From Mycolicibacter engbaekii (GTDB lineage: Bacteria > Actinomycetota > Actinomycetes > Mycobacteriales > Mycobacteriaceae): a DNA stretch of 64,000 bases. This document shows positions 55,217-64,000 of this stretch, piece by piece. How positions within the stretch are numbered: the first letter of the stretch is position 1; each line of letters starts with the position of its first letter. Below the pieces are notes generated by a model, which was given only the letters and a program-made list of their open reading frames with translations, did not search any database and was not told the origin of the DNA. Location of the stretch: NCBI RefSeq assembly GCF_002101585.1, contig NZ_LQOT01000041.1, positions 1-64,000 on the forward strand. Direction: 5' to 3'. Made by a program: the position numbers and the translations under genes.

Positions 55217-56197
55217 GTGAGCCACGACTGGACAGACAATCGCAAGAACCTGATGCTTTTCGCCGGTCGTGCGCACCCGGAACTGGCCGATCAGGTCGCC
55301 AAGGAACTGGACGTCCCGGTGACGGCCCAGACCGCCCGTGACTTTGCCAACGGCGAGATCTTCGTGCGTTTCGACGAGTCGGTGCGCGGCTGCGACGCCT
55401 TCGTGCTGCAGTCGCACCCGGCGCCGCTGAACCAGTGGCTGATGGAACAGCTGCTCATGATCGACGCGCTCAAGCGCGGCAGCGCCAAGCGGATCACCGC
55501 GATCCTGCCGTTCTACCCCTACGCCCGCCAGGACAAGAAGCACCGCGGCCGCGAGCCGATCTCGGCCCGCCTGGTGGCCGACCTGCTCAAGACCGCCGGC
55601 GCCGACCGGATCGTCACGGTGGATCTGCACACCGACCAGATCCAGGGCTTCTTCGACGGCCCGGTGGACCACATGCGGGCGCAGCCGCTGCTGATCGGCT
55701 ACATCAAGGAGAACTACGGCAACTCCGATGTCGTGGTGGTCTCCCCCGACTCCGGCCGGGTGCGCATCGCCGAGAAGTGGGCCGACTCGCTGGGCGGCGT
55801 TCCGCTGGCGTTCATTCACAAGACCCGCGACCCGCTGGTGCCCAACCAGGTCAAATCCAACCGCGTCGTCGGTGAGGTGGCCGGCAAGACCTGTGTGCTG
55901 ATCGACGACATGATCGACACCGGCGGCACCATTGCCGCGGCCGTCAACCTGCTGCGCGAGGACGGCGCGCGCAACGTGATCATCGCCGCCACGCACGGGG
56001 TGCTGAGCGACCCGGCCGCCGAGCGGCTGGCGGCCTGCGGCGCCAGCGAGGTGATCGTCACCAACACGCTGCCGATCCCCGAGGACAAGCGGTTCCCGCA
56101 GCTGACCGTGCTGTCGATCGCCCCGCTGCTGGCCAGCACCATCCGGGCGGTGTTCGAAAACGGCTCGGTCACCGGTCTTTTCGACGGAGACGCCTGA
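55217..56197 (+). CDS. prsA: ribose-phosphate pyrophosphokinase (PRPP synthetase)
   Basis: This 326-residue enzyme makes PRPP, used for nucleotides, His, Trp and decaprenylphosphoryl arabinose. Signatures seen are FANGEIFVRFDESVRG, the flexible loop PYARQDKKHRGREPISAR, the metal-binding VDLHTDQIQGFF, and the PRPP loop VLIDDMIDTGGTI. The GTG start is preceded by a GGCGGGGG sequence. The arsC-like gene follows after 1 base. Confidence 0.99.
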   Translation: MSHDWTDNRKNLMLFAGRAHPELADQVAKELDVPVTAQTARDFANGEIFVRFDESVRGCDAFVLQSHPAPLNQWLMEQLLMIDALKRGSAKRITAILPFYPYARQDKKHRGREPISARLVADLLKTAGADRIVTVDLHTDQIQGFFDGPVDHMRAQPLLIGYIKENYGNSDVVVVSPDSGRVRIAEKWADSLGGVPLAFIHKTRDPLVPNQVKSNRVVGEVAGKTCVLIDDMIDTGGTIAAAVNLLREDGARNVIIAATHGVLSDPAAERLAACGASEVIVTNTLPIPEDKRFPQLTVLSIAPLLASTIRAVFENGSVTGLFDGDA

Positions 56198-56198
56198 C

Positions 56199-56543
56199 AT
56201 GACCGACGCGGTGATCTATCACAACCCGCGTTGCTCGACCTCCCGCAAAACGCTGGAACTGCTGCGCGAGCACGGTATCGACCCGACGGTGGTGGAGTAC
56301 CTGAAGACCCCGCCGTCGCGTGAGCAGCTGGCGGAGCTGATCAGCGCCGCCGGGGTGGGTGTACGCGGCGCGGTGCGCACCGGCGAGGCGGTCTACGCCG
56401 AGCTGGGCCTGGCCGAAGCGTCCGACGACGATCTGCTCGACGCGATGGCCGCCAACCCCATCCTGATCCAGCGGCCGTTCGTCGTCACCGGCAAAGGCAC
56501 CCGGCTGGCCCGTCCGATGGACGCGGTCCGCGAGATCCTGTGA
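56199..56543 (+). CDS. ArsC/Spx-family glutaredoxin-type arsenate reductase-like protein
   Basis: This 114-residue thioredoxin-fold protein has the catalytic NPRCSTSRK motif (Cys12) and the IQRPFVV motif of glutaredoxin-linked arsenate reductases. Mycobacteria lack glutathione, so mycothiol or another thiol would be the reductant, and the true role may be general reduction. It is coupled on both sides: 1 base after prsA, and overlapping lpqT by GTGA. Confidence 0.88.
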   Translation: MTDAVIYHNPRCSTSRKTLELLREHGIDPTVVEYLKTPPSREQLAELISAAGVGVRGAVRTGEAVYAELGLAEASDDDLLDAMAANPILIQRPFVVTGKGTRLARPMDAVREIL

Positions 56544-57199
56544 GCTCGCTTCGGTTGGCGGCCGCGACGCTGGCGACGTGCGCGGTCCTGGCCGGGACGG
56601 CCTCCGGCTGCGGCAGCAAAACCCCTGATTACCACTCGATTTGGGGAAACGGCACCGCGACCACCACGTCCTCGGAACCGGAACCCCCGGTGACCGTGGG
56701 GCGGTACCTCGAAGACCAGGGGGTGGCCGCCGAGGCGGTGGCCCCCAACGCCCCCACCGACCTGACCGTGTCGATCCCGACGCCACCGGGCTGGACCAGG
56801 AAGGAAAGCCCGATGCTGCCGTCGACCACCTTGGTCCTCGGCAAGGGCGAGAAGTTCCCGCGGGCGATCTTGACTGTGGTCAAGCTCGACGGCAACTTCG
56901 ACTCGAAGGAGGCCATCCGGCACGGGGTGGTCGACGCCCAGCTCTCACCGAATTTCCGGCTGCTGGACGCCTCCAACGAGGACTACCAGGGTTTCCCGTC
57001 CTCGATGGTGCAGGGCACCTACGACATGGACGGTCAGCGCCTGCACAGCTGGTTTCGGATGGTGATCGCCACCGGTTCGGCCCCGGCCGACCAGCGCTAC
57101 CTGGTGCAGCTGGCGGTCACCGCACCCGCCGACGAGGCACCCAAACACGCCACCGACGTCGAAGCGATCATGAACGGGTTCACCGTGGCCGCCAAGTGA
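56540..57199 (+). CDS. lpqT: lipoprotein LpqT
   Basis: This 219-residue exported lipoprotein has a signal peptide ending in the lipobox TASGC and a C-terminal LpqN/LpqT-family domain (TVSIPTPPGWTRK..., ILTVVKLDGNFDSKEAI, ..., DVEAIMNGFTVA). Family members interact with envelope or host targets, but the function of LpqT is not settled. The GTG start overlaps the arsC-like stop. Synteny with Rv1016c supports the name. Confidence 0.94.
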   Translation: MSSLRLAAATLATCAVLAGTASGCGSKTPDYHSIWGNGTATTTSSEPEPPVTVGRYLEDQGVAAEAVAPNAPTDLTVSIPTPPGWTRKESPMLPSTTLVLGKGEKFPRAILTVVKLDGNFDSKEAIRHGVVDAQLSPNFRLLDASNEDYQGFPSSMVQGTYDMDGQRLHSWFRMVIATGSAPADQRYLVQLAVTAPADEAPKHATDVEAIMNGFTVAAK

Positions 57200-57257
57200 G
57201 CGGCATCGACGTTCAGGTCTTGTTACAGTGCGACGCACCTGTTGAAGGGAGCCCACC

Positions 57258-57617
57258 ATGTCTCTCATTCGCCGGTCAGCGCTGAGCCTTACCGGGCTGG
57301 CGGCCGTCACCGCCGGCCTGCTGGGGCCCACGGCGACGGCTGACCCCCAACCCGGCTGCACCGCCGCCGATATGGCCAACGTCGTCACCGGTGTCACCGC
57401 CTCGACGTCGGGCTACCTCTACGCGCATCCGGACGTCAACGCGTTCTACACCGAGCTGCGCGACCGGCCCGACGACGAGGTGCCCGAGGCGATCCGCAGC
57501 TTCTTCGCCGACCATCCGCAGGCCCACGCCGACCTGCGGGGGCTGCGCCAGCCCCTGACCGATTTCCGGGCTCGTTGCGGACTGCCCCAGGCCGAGCACC
57601 CGCTGCTGGACCAATGA
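57258..57617 (+). CDS. hemophore-related secreted protein
   Basis: This 119-residue protein has a signal peptide (1-28, ending TATA before DP) and the mycobacterial hemophore-related domain with two Cys (in PGCTAAD and RARCGLP, likely a disulfide) and the segment YLYAHPDVNAFYTELRD. Members related to Rv0203 bind haem outside the cell. GAAGGGAG lies 6 bases before the ATG. Its stop overlaps the next start. Confidence 0.85.
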   Translation: MSLIRRSALSLTGLAAVTAGLLGPTATADPQPGCTAADMANVVTGVTASTSGYLYAHPDVNAFYTELRDRPDDEVPEAIRSFFADHPQAHADLRGLRQPLTDFRARCGLPQAEHPLLDQ

Positions 57618-57886
57618 TGACTCGCCGGATCGGGGTCCTCGCAGCGCTGGCGCTGATGAGCCTGCCGGGGGCCGTCGTGGTGTTCACGCCGGCCGGCACC
57701 ACCACCGCGCAGGGCTGCGTGAGCGTGGGCCGCCGGGTGTATGTCAGCGGTTGCGCCGACCCCGTGCCGCCACCGGCCTACTATGCGCCGCTGCCCGAAG
57801 ACGTGCCGCCGCCCCCGCCGCCACCGCCACCCACCGTCTGCACGGGTTACAACGGTCGCTGGGTGCACACGGCGAACTGCCACTGA
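57614..57886 (+). CDS. small secreted Pro- and Cys-containing protein
   Basis: This 90-residue protein has a signal peptide (about 1-33), four Cys in the mature part (GCVSVG, SGCADP, TVCTGY, ANCH) that could form two disulfides, and a run of prolines near residues 64-73. No family function is known. The ATG at 57614 overlaps the TGA of the hemophore-like gene; a second ATG at 57617 is also possible. Coupled expression with the hemophore-like gene is likely. Confidence 0.75.
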   Translation: MMTRRIGVLAALALMSLPGAVVVFTPAGTTTAQGCVSVGRRVYVSGCADPVPPPAYYAPLPEDVPPPPPPPPPTVCTGYNGRWVHTANCH

Positions 57887-57914
57887 GCGCGCACCTGATC
57901 ACTAGAGTGTGGCC

Positions 57915-58787
57915 ATGACCTCTTGGACCGCCGGCGAGCTGCCGTCGTTCGCCGGCCGGTCCGTGATCGTCACGGGCGCCAACAGCGGATTGGGCGCGGT
58001 GACCGCGCGCGAGCTGGCGCGAGTGGGCGCCGCCGTCACCCTGGCCGTCCGCGACACCGCCAAAGGGCAGGCCGCGGCGGCGGGAATGCCGGGCGACGTG
58101 ACGGTTCGCGCCCTGGATCTGGCCGACCTGTCCTCGGTGCGCCGTTTCGCCGACGACACGGCGCAGGTCGACGTGCTGATCAACAACGCGGGCATCATGG
58201 CGGTGCCTTACGCGGCCACCGTCGACGGCTTCGAAAGCCAGATCGGCACCAACCACCTGGGCCACTTCGCGCTGACCAACCTGCTGCTGCCCAAACTCAC
58301 CGACCGGGTTGTCACGGTGTCCTCGTTCGCGCACCAGATCGGCCAGGTGAACCTCGACGACCTGAACTGGAAGTCGCGGAAGTATTCGCCGTGGCGGGCC
58401 TACGGCCAGTCCAAGCTGGCCAACCTGCTGTTCACCAGCGAACTCCAGCGCCGGCTCGTGGCAGCCGGATCCCCGCTGCGGGCGGTGGCCGCTCACCCCG
58501 GCTACTCGAGCACCAATCTGCAGGGCCACACCGGCAATCGGGTCGCCGACCTGCTGACCCGCACGCTCGGCAACTGGACCCTGGCGACCAGCGCGGACTT
58601 CGGAGCGCGGCAGACCCTCTACGCGGCGTCGCAGGACCTGTCCGGCAACACCTTCATCGGCCCGCGGTTCGGCCTGCTGGGCCGCAGCGGTCCGGTCGGC
58701 CGCAGCCGACCGGCCAAGAGCGGGTCCACCGCCGCCGGGCTGTGGACGCTGTCCGAGCAGCTCACCGGGGTTCAATTTCAGATCTGA
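57915..58787 (+). CDS. short-chain dehydrogenase/reductase
   Basis: This 290-residue SDR has the NAD(P)-binding motif VTGANSGLGAVT near residue 20, NNAGIM near 93, and the catalytic Tyr and Lys in YGQSK near 159-163. It resembles retinol dehydrogenase/WW-oxidoreductase-like SDRs common in mycobacteria. The substrate cannot be inferred. The ATG at 57915 is preferred to a GTG two codons upstream. Confidence 0.92.
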   Translation: MTSWTAGELPSFAGRSVIVTGANSGLGAVTARELARVGAAVTLAVRDTAKGQAAAAGMPGDVTVRALDLADLSSVRRFADDTAQVDVLINNAGIMAVPYAATVDGFESQIGTNHLGHFALTNLLLPKLTDRVVTVSSFAHQIGQVNLDDLNWKSRKYSPWRAYGQSKLANLLFTSELQRRLVAAGSPLRAVAAHPGYSSTNLQGHTGNRVADLLTRTLGNWTLATSADFGARQTLYAASQDLSGNTFIGPRFGLLGRSGPVGRSRPAKSGSTAAGLWTLSEQLTGVQFQI

Positions 58788-58924
58788 GCTGCTGATGCGT
58801 TAGCCTGACCGGGCGTCACGGCGAGGGCGGCCCCGTTGGGCTGCCGTTATCGGCGAGGACCTCCTAGGTGGTTGTCGCGATCTGGCCGTGCCTGATGCCC
58901 ACCCGTACCACCCAAGGAGTTCCC

Positions 58925-59542
58925 ATGGCCAAGAGCCCGACCACCAACCAGCTGACTGCCTCCGTGCGGACCGAGATCGGCAAGGGCGCGTCGCGCCGGG
59001 CCCGCCGGGCCGGCCGGATTCCCGCCGTCCTCTACGGTCACGGCACCACCCCCCAGCACCTGGAGCTTCCGGCGCACGACTTCGCCGCCGTGCTGCGCCA
59101 CTCGGGCACCAACGCGGTACTCACCCTCGACATCGAGGGCACCGAGCAGCTGGCGCTGACCAAGGCGCTCGAGATCCACCCGATCCGTCGCACCATCCAG
59201 CACGCCGACCTGCTGGTGGTTCGCCGCGGTGAGAAGGTCGTCGTCGAGGTCAACGTGGTCCTCGAGGGCGACGCCGCCCCCGGCACCCTGGTCACCCAGG
59301 ACGCCACCGCGGTGGAGATCGAGGCCGAAGCGCTGTCGATTCCCGAGCAGCTGACCGTCTCCGTCCAGGACGTGCAGGCCGGTACCCAGATCACCGCCGG
59401 CGACCTGGAGCTGCCCCAGGGCGTGAGCCTGGTCTCCGGCCCCGAACTGCTGGTGATCAACGTGATCGAGGCCCCGAGCGCCGAGGCCGAAGAGGGCGAG
59501 GAAGCCGGCGGCGAAGGCGGCGACGCCGCCGCGTCCGAGTAG
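58925..59542 (+). CDS. rplY: 50S ribosomal protein L25 (Ctc-type)
   Basis: This 205-residue L25/TL5/Ctc-form protein binds 5S rRNA. The N-terminal domain has [24 protein letters not shown], followed by a TL5-type C-terminal domain and an acidic Glu-rich tail. AAGGAG lies 6 bases before the ATG. It is followed by pth, as Rv1015c is followed by Rv1014c. Confidence 0.97.
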   Translation: MAKSPTTNQLTASVRTEIGKGASRRARRAGRIPAVLYGHGTTPQHLELPAHDFAAVLRHSGTNAVLTLDIEGTEQLALTKALEIHPIRRTIQHADLLVVRRGEKVVVEVNVVLEGDAAPGTLVTQDATAVEIEAEALSIPEQLTVSVQDVQAGTQITAGDLELPQGVSLVSGPELLVINVIEAPSAEAEEGEEAGGEGGDAAASE

Positions 59543-59554
59543 GCCGAGCGCGGC

Positions 59555-60139
59555 GTGGCCGAGTCACCCCCGATACTGGTGGTCGGCCTGGGCAATCCGG
59601 GCCCGAACTACGCCCGCACTCGGCACAACGTCGGCTTCATGGTTGTCGACCTGCTCGCCGAGCGGGCCGGGTCGGCATTCAAGCTGCACAAGCGCTCCGG
59701 CGCCGACGTGGCCACCGGGCGCCTGTGCGGGCGCCCGGTGGTACTGGCCCGGCCACGCTGTTACATGAACGAGTCGGGGCGCCAGGTGGGCCCCGTGGCC
59801 AAGTTCTACTCGGTGCCCACGAGCAGCGTCGTGGTGATCCATGACGATCTGGACCTGGACTTCGGCCGGATCCGGCTCAAGCAGGGCGGCGGCGAGGGCG
59901 GCCACAACGGGCTGCGTTCGATAGCCACCGTCCTGGGCAGCAAGGACTTTCAGCGGGTTCGGTTCGGAATCGGCCGTCCCCCGGGACGCCAGGATCCGGC
60001 CGCGTTCGTGTTGCAGCCGTTCACCGCCCGCGAGCGCGAGGTGCTGCCGACGATCTGCGAGCAGGCCGCCGACGCCACCGAACTGCTGATCGAGCACGGG
60101 CTGGAGCCCGCCCAGAACATCGTGCACGCCTGGGGTTAG
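59555..60139 (+). CDS. pth: peptidyl-tRNA hydrolase
   Basis: This 194-residue enzyme recycles tRNA from stalled peptidyl-tRNA. The conserved [18 protein letters not shown] block carries the catalytic His, with YMNESGR and [25 protein letters not shown] further on. The GTG start lies 12 bases after the rplY stop. Confidence 0.98.
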   Translation: MAESPPILVVGLGNPGPNYARTRHNVGFMVVDLLAERAGSAFKLHKRSGADVATGRLCGRPVVLARPRCYMNESGRQVGPVAKFYSVPTSSVVVIHDDLDLDFGRIRLKQGGGEGGHNGLRSIATVLGSKDFQRVRFGIGRPPGRQDPAAFVLQPFTAREREVLPTICEQAADATELLIEHGLEPAQNIVHAWG

Positions 60140-60164
60140 TGGCACGAGCGACGTGGCCGAGGTT

Positions 60165-61799
60165 CTAGGTGACCAGGGCGATGGAGTTGGCTCGGCGCAG
60201 CTTGCCCGACGGGGTCTTGGGGATGCTGCCCGGCCCGAGCACCACCACGTTGCGGGGCCGCATGTCGACTTCGGTGACCACCTCGTGGGCAACCTGGTGC
60301 TCGATGCGGCGCACCTCGGCCGGATCCTGCCAGGCGTTGGATTCGACGGCGACCGCGAACGTCTCCCGGGAGTGCCCGGCATCGAGGCGCACCGCGACCG
60401 CGCAACCCGGCCGGACACCCTCGACCCGGCCGGCGGCCCGCTCGATGTCGGTCGGGTAGATGTTGCGGCCCGCCATGATGATGACGTCCTTGACCCGGCC
60501 GCACACCACCACGTGGCCGTTCTCCATCTGGTAGCCCAGGTCGCCGGTGTCATACCAGCCGTGCTCGTCCTGCGCCGGCAGGAAGCCCGCCATGGTCAGG
60601 TAGCCCGGGGTCACCGGCTCGCCGCGCAACTGGATGACGCCCACTCCGCGCTCCGGCAACGCGTTGCCGTGCTCGTCGACGATCCGGATCTCGATGCCTT
60701 CCAGCAGCGGCCCCAGCGAGGCCAGCCGGCGGGTGTTGCCCTTGGTGGCCGGAACCGCGCGGCGCAGGGCGGCCAGCAGGTCGGCGTCGACCTCGTCGAC
60801 GACCAGACCCGCACCGCACTTGGAGAACGACACCGCCAGCACCGTCTCGGCCATGCCGTAGGCCGGCAGGATGGCTTCGGGCTTGAGGCCGAAGGGCCGG
60901 CCCGCGTCGATCAGGTCCTCGACATCGGCCGGCTCCACCGGCTCGGCACCCGAGAGCGCGAACCGCAGCGTGGACAGGTCGAACTGGCCGGGGGTGGCCT
61001 GCTTGCGCAGCCGCTTGGCGAACAGCGCGTAGGCGAAGTTCGGGGCCGCCGTCATGGTGCCCTTGTACTTGTCGATCAGCTTCGCCCACAGCAGGGTGTC
61101 GCGCAGGAAGTCCATCGGGGTGATCTTGACCAGCTCGGCACCGAAGTACATCGGCACGGTCAGGAAGCCGATCATGCCCATGTCGTGGAAGCACGGCAGC
61201 CAGCTGATCATGACGTCCTTTTCGACGTCGTACTCAGCGCTGACGAACATCGCCTCGGCGTTGGAGTAGATGTTGCGGTGGGTGATCTGCACGGCCTTCG
61301 GCGACCCGGTCGATCCCGACGTCAGCTGCATCAGCGCCAGATCGTCCTCGCCGGCCTCTTCCGGGTCGATCGGCTCGGCGGCCAGCAGATCGGCGACCGT
61401 GACCACCTTCAGGCCCTTGGCGGTCAACACCGGCTCCGCCGCCATGAAGGGCTCGGAGATGATGACGGCCTTGGCGTCGATCATGTCGACGACGGTCATG
61501 GTGTCCTCGGCCCAGACCGCCAGGTCGGTGCGCGGGGTGGGCTGGTGCAGCATGGTCAGGCTGGCGGCGCGCATCCAGACGCCCTGGGCCGTGGGGGCGA
61601 TTTCGACCGGGGCACCGGCGAGCACCCCTACGGCGTCCCCGGGGCCGACTCCGGCCGCGGCCAGTCCGCCGGCAATGCGGCGGGCCCGCTCATGAACCTC
61701 GGCCCAGGTGTGCCGGACCGGTGCGTGCGGCTCGCCGGTGACCATCCCTTTGGTGGATTCCCGGGCACTACGGAACATGTTGTCGGTAAACCTGCTCAC
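60165..61799 (-). CDS. pks16: fatty acyl-AMP ligase-like protein (Pks16 type)
   Basis: This 544-residue ANL-superfamily protein has the adenylation motifs [12 protein letters not shown] (near residue 155), ..SGAEPV.., PAYGMAE and [10 protein letters not shown], plus a C-terminal [11 protein letters not shown]ys. It should activate a fatty acid as acyl-AMP for a lipid or polyketide pathway. Despite the M. tuberculosis name Pks16 (Rv1013) it has no polyketide synthase domains. It converges with pth. Confidence 0.92.
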   Translation of the reverse strand: MSRFTDNMFRSARESTKGMVTGEPHAPVRHTWAEVHERARRIAGGLAAAGVGPGDAVGVLAGAPVEIAPTAQGVWMRAASLTMLHQPTPRTDLAVWAEDTMTVVDMIDAKAVIISEPFMAAEPVLTAKGLKVVTVADLLAAEPIDPEEAGEDDLALMQLTSGSTGSPKAVQITHRNIYSNAEAMFVSAEYDVEKDVMISWLPCFHDMGMIGFLTVPMYFGAELVKITPMDFLRDTLLWAKLIDKYKGTMTAAPNFAYALFAKRLRKQATPGQFDLSTLRFALSGAEPVEPADVEDLIDAGRPFGLKPEAILPAYGMAETVLAVSFSKCGAGLVVDEVDADLLAALRRAVPATKGNTRRLASLGPLLEGIEIRIVDEHGNALPERGVGVIQLRGEPVTPGYLTMAGFLPAQDEHGWYDTGDLGYQMENGHVVVCGRVKDVIIMAGRNIYPTDIERAAGRVEGVRPGCAVAVRLDAGHSRETFAVAVESNAWQDPAEVRRIEHQVAHEVVTEVDMRPRNVVVLGPGSIPKTPSGKLRRANSIALVT

Positions 61800-61905
61800 G
61801 ACGGCCTCCTAGCCGGCACCAGTACTTTCCATACGGGCTCAGATTTCATGCTCCACCTGCTGGAGACCACTTTGCGAGAGGCACGCGCGCACAATTCGGT
61901 GGCGG

Positions 61906-61986
61906 TTAGATCTCGATACCGTAATGCGCGGCCCACCAGATCGCGAGCGTCTGGGTGGCAGGGATGTCCTGGCCGCAATTAGTCAC
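61906..61986 (-). CDS. possible 26-residue micro-ORF upstream of pks16
   Basis: A GTG at 61986 opens a 26-codon frame (TNCGQDIPATQTLAIWW...) containing a Trp-Trp pair and ending GIEI. A strong AAGAGGAG is about 16 bases upstream, closer to an ATG at 61996 that gives only five codons (MARGD). It could be a leader peptide region or chance. The rest of 61800-62050 has nothing recognisable. Confidence 0.25.
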   Translation of the reverse strand: MTNCGQDIPATQTLAIWWAAHYGIEI

Positions 61987-62050
61987 CGCGGGCCATCTTA
62001 AACTCCTCTTAATCCACGGGGCAAATCTGCTCCCGCGTGTCGGGTCGCGG

Positions 62051-63013
62051 TCAGGCCCCGTTGACCGACGACGGCACCACCCGTGCCCCGTAGACCGGTC
62101 CGCTGGCCACCCGCACCGCCCGCCCCGCGCCCAGCGCCGACAGTTCCACGGCGACGTCGGCCGCCGACGCCGCCGAGCCGCACAGGAACGCACACGTCGG
62201 CCCGGAACCGGACACCACACCGGCCAGCGCACCGGCCTCCACACCGGCGCGCAGGGTCCGGCGCAGCGCCGGGTTGAGGCTGATCGCCGCCGCCTGCAGG
62301 TCGTTGCCGAGCAGTCCGGCCAATCGCTGCGGGTCACCGGCGGCCAGCGCGGCCAGCACCGGCTCGGGATCGCCCGACTCGGGCAGCCGGCGACCCGAGT
62401 CGCGCAGCCGGTCCAACTCGGCGAAGACCGCCGGGGTGGACAGCCCGCGGTCGGCGAACGCCAGCACCCAGTGGAACGTCTCCCGGGTGAGCACCGTCGC
62501 CAGTTCCTCGCCCCGGCCGGTGCCCAATGCGGTACCGCCGTGCAGCGCGAACGGCACGTCGCTGCCCAGCCGGGCGGCCAGCGCGTGCAGGTCGCGGCGC
62601 GGCACGCCGAGCTCCCAGAGCACATTCATCCCGACCAGCACCGCCGCGGCATCGGCGCTGCCGCCGGCCATACCGCCGGCCACCGGAATCGACTTGTCGA
62701 TGCTGATCGCCACGTCCGGAGCCCGGCCCACGTACTCGGCCATCAGCTCGGCGGCCTGCCAGGCCAGGTTGCGCTCATCGGTGGGCAGCACGTCGGCGCC
62801 CTCGCCGCCGACCCGCAGCGACAACACGTCGGCGTCGCGGACCGTCACCTCGTCGACCAGCGACACCGCATGGAAAACGGTGGTCAACTCGTGATAACCG
62901 TCCGCCCGGCGGTCGCCGACGGCCAGGTAGAGGTTGAGCTTGCCCGGTACCCGAACGGTGACCGAACCGGTCGGGGACCACTCGGTGGCGGCAGTTCCGT
63001 CGGATGCGGTCAC
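62051..63013 (-). CDS. ispE: 4-diphosphocytidyl-2-C-methyl-D-erythritol kinase
   Basis: This 320-residue GHMP kinase phosphorylates CDP-ME in the MEP isoprenoid pathway. It has the substrate motif [20 protein letters not shown] at 25-44 and the ATP loop [16 protein letters not shown] near 130-145. In M. tuberculosis (Rv1011) ksgA is the neighbour; here a PE-PPE-domain gene takes that position. Confidence 0.97.
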   Translation of the reverse strand: MTASDGTAATEWSPTGSVTVRVPGKLNLYLAVGDRRADGYHELTTVFHAVSLVDEVTVRDADVLSLRVGGEGADVLPTDERNLAWQAAELMAEYVGRAPDVAISIDKSIPVAGGMAGGSADAAAVLVGMNVLWELGVPRRDLHALAARLGSDVPFALHGGTALGTGRGEELATVLTRETFHWVLAFADRGLSTPAVFAELDRLRDSGRRLPESGDPEPVLAALAAGDPQRLAGLLGNDLQAAAISLNPALRRTLRAGVEAGALAGVVSGSGPTCAFLCGSAASAADVAVELSALGAGRAVRVASGPVYGARVVPSSVNGA

Positions 63014-63063
63014 GCCGATGAGACTAACGGTCCAGGGCGGCTCGGTGACGGCGGTCGCGCCGG

Positions 63064-64000
63064 TCAGGAGAACAGATCGGCGAAGTCCTGCTCGATGGCG
63101 GCGAAGGCCTCCGCAAACACCGCCGCCTGGAACCCGGCCGCCATGGTGACCAGTCCGGTGGTGGCCGCCAACGGCATGCCGATCGCCCCGATCAGATCAC
63201 CGGAGAGCAGCTCGTCGAAGAACAGGCTCACGTTGTAGGCCGGCAGACTGGTCACCAGGGAGTTGATGATGTCGGCGGTCGGCAGCAGGGTCGCGTAAAG
63301 CGAGGCCGCGGCGCTGCTGAACGCGTTGACGACCTCGCTCAGGCTGGGCAGGGAGAAGTCCGGCATGGCTACGGTGTCCAAGCCGAACCAGTCCGCCACA
63401 CTGCCCGACGACATCTCCTGCAGGGCGTCGACGAAGTCGGCCCAGCCCTGCTGGGCGCCGTTGCCCAGGGCGGTGAGCACGTCCATCGGGTTGACGTCGG
63501 GGAACAGCCCGAACGGCGTGGAGATGTCGGCCGGACCCTGATCCCAGCCGTGCTCGATGCTGCCGTAGCCGAGGTTGACCAGCACCCGCAGCGCGGGCTG
63601 CAGCAGGTCGGCGAACGCATCGCCGAATGCGGTGAGACGCAACGGTTCCAGCAGCGGCAGGTTCTCCGCGGGGATCATGAAGTACCGGTTGCTGCCCGCG
63701 TAGCCCTCGGAGACGTCCAGCTCGATGGCGGCGGCCAGCTGCTCGTCGGTCAACGACGGGTAATTGCGGTGGATGAACAGGATACCCATGAAGGCGTTGA
63801 GGTCGGCCAGGATGTTCAGCGGGTACTTCGGGAAGTCGGCGAACCCGTCGTACTCCTGGATGTAATTGGCTGTCTCCCAAGGTGTCTGGGCGGGCGCGCC
63901 GCCACTGAACGTAACGCCCAGGCTGGCCAGGCTCAGCGGGACGCCGGGGATGTCGAAGCGGGGCAGCAGGCCACCGTTGGGGTTGGACGGACTTCCCAAA
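63064..64000 (-). CDS. PE-PPE domain protein (C-terminal part, cut by the window edge)
   Basis: The visible 312 codons match the C-terminal region of PE-PPE (PF08237-type) serine hydrolase-like proteins: [35 protein letters not shown]..., [11 protein letters not shown], and [27 protein letters not shown]. The N-terminal PE or PPE part and any catalytic Ser lie outside the window. It ends 50 bases before ispE. Confidence 0.85.
   Translation of the reverse strand, partial: LGSPSNPNGGLLPRFDIPGVPLSLASLGVTFSGGAPAQTPWETANYIQEYDGFADFPKYPLNILADLNAFMGILFIHRNYPSLTDEQLAAAIELDVSEGYAGSNRYFMIPAENLPLLEPLRLTAFGDAFADLLQPALRVLVNLGYGSIEHGWDQGPADISTPFGLFPDVNPMDVLTALGNGAQQGWADFVDALQEMSSGSVADWFGLDTVAMPDFSLPSLSEVVNAFSSAAASLYATLLPTADIINSLVTSLPAYNVSLFFDELLSGDLIGAIGMPLAATTGLVTMAAGFQAAVFAEAFAAIEQDFADLFS

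Overview
The window is chromosomal DNA from a mycobacterium, probably of the slow-growing or Mycolicibacter type. The grounds are high GC, several PE/PPE genes, Esx proteins of the QILSS/Mtv9.9-like families, a SigC-type sigma factor, and gene order that follows M. tuberculosis Rv1011 to Rv1030 (ispE, pks16, pth, rplY, lpqT, prsA, glmU, a TetR gene, mfd, mazG, lpqU, eno, an FtsB-like gene, a DUF501 gene, ppx2, kdp) with large insertions. The species cannot be fixed from the sequence alone.

Layout. 0.3-4.6 kb: a PE-PPE-esx-esx-PE-PPE cassette of ESX-5 type. 4.6-15.8 kb: potassium homeostasis, with a kdpDE pair on the plus strand, an MPT63-like secreted protein, and a convergent operon running from a 27-codon small ORF through kdpF, kdpA, kdpB and kdpC to a second kdpD. 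15.9-20.1 kb: core genes ppx2, DUF501, FtsB-like, eno and lpqU. 20.2-41.0 kb: an insertion relative to the M. tuberculosis order lpqU-mazG. It carries an anti-sigma/SigC fusion, a PPE-PPW gene, a large LuxR-type ATPase regulator in an operon with a fused alpha-dioxygenase/catalase-like haem protein, and an island of lytic enzymes and inhibitors. 41-46.4 kb: mazG, mfd, a TetR gene and tRNA-Gln. 46.7-53.2 kb: a partial cell-surface polysaccharide cluster that ends in a rearrangement joining a truncated Wzz-like gene tail-to-tail with a truncated PPE gene. 53.6-63 kb: core genes glmU, prsA, arsC-like, lpqT, two small secreted proteins, an SDR, rplY, pth, pks16 and ispE. The right edge cuts a PE-PPE-domain gene.

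The most interesting region is 23.3-41.0 kb. Every transcription unit there has one copy of a dyad, GTA-N6-TAC, upstream of its first gene. Seven of the ten copies are perfect GTAG-N4-CTAC, and I found no other perfect copy in the window. The units encode a papain-like protease with a chagasin-like inhibitor, an M4 protease with an emfourin-like inhibitor, a DUF6345 protein with a possible His/Cys dyad, a PGRP-type amidase, a two-HKD phospholipase D-like protein, LysM proteins, a DUF5995 protein, two unrecognised membrane proteins and three overlapping micro-ORFs. The regulator's own operon carries a variant of the same dyad. This looks like a single co-regulated lytic or antagonistic programme without classical export signals on its enzymes. 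Its function is unknown and is inferred here only from gene content and the shared element.
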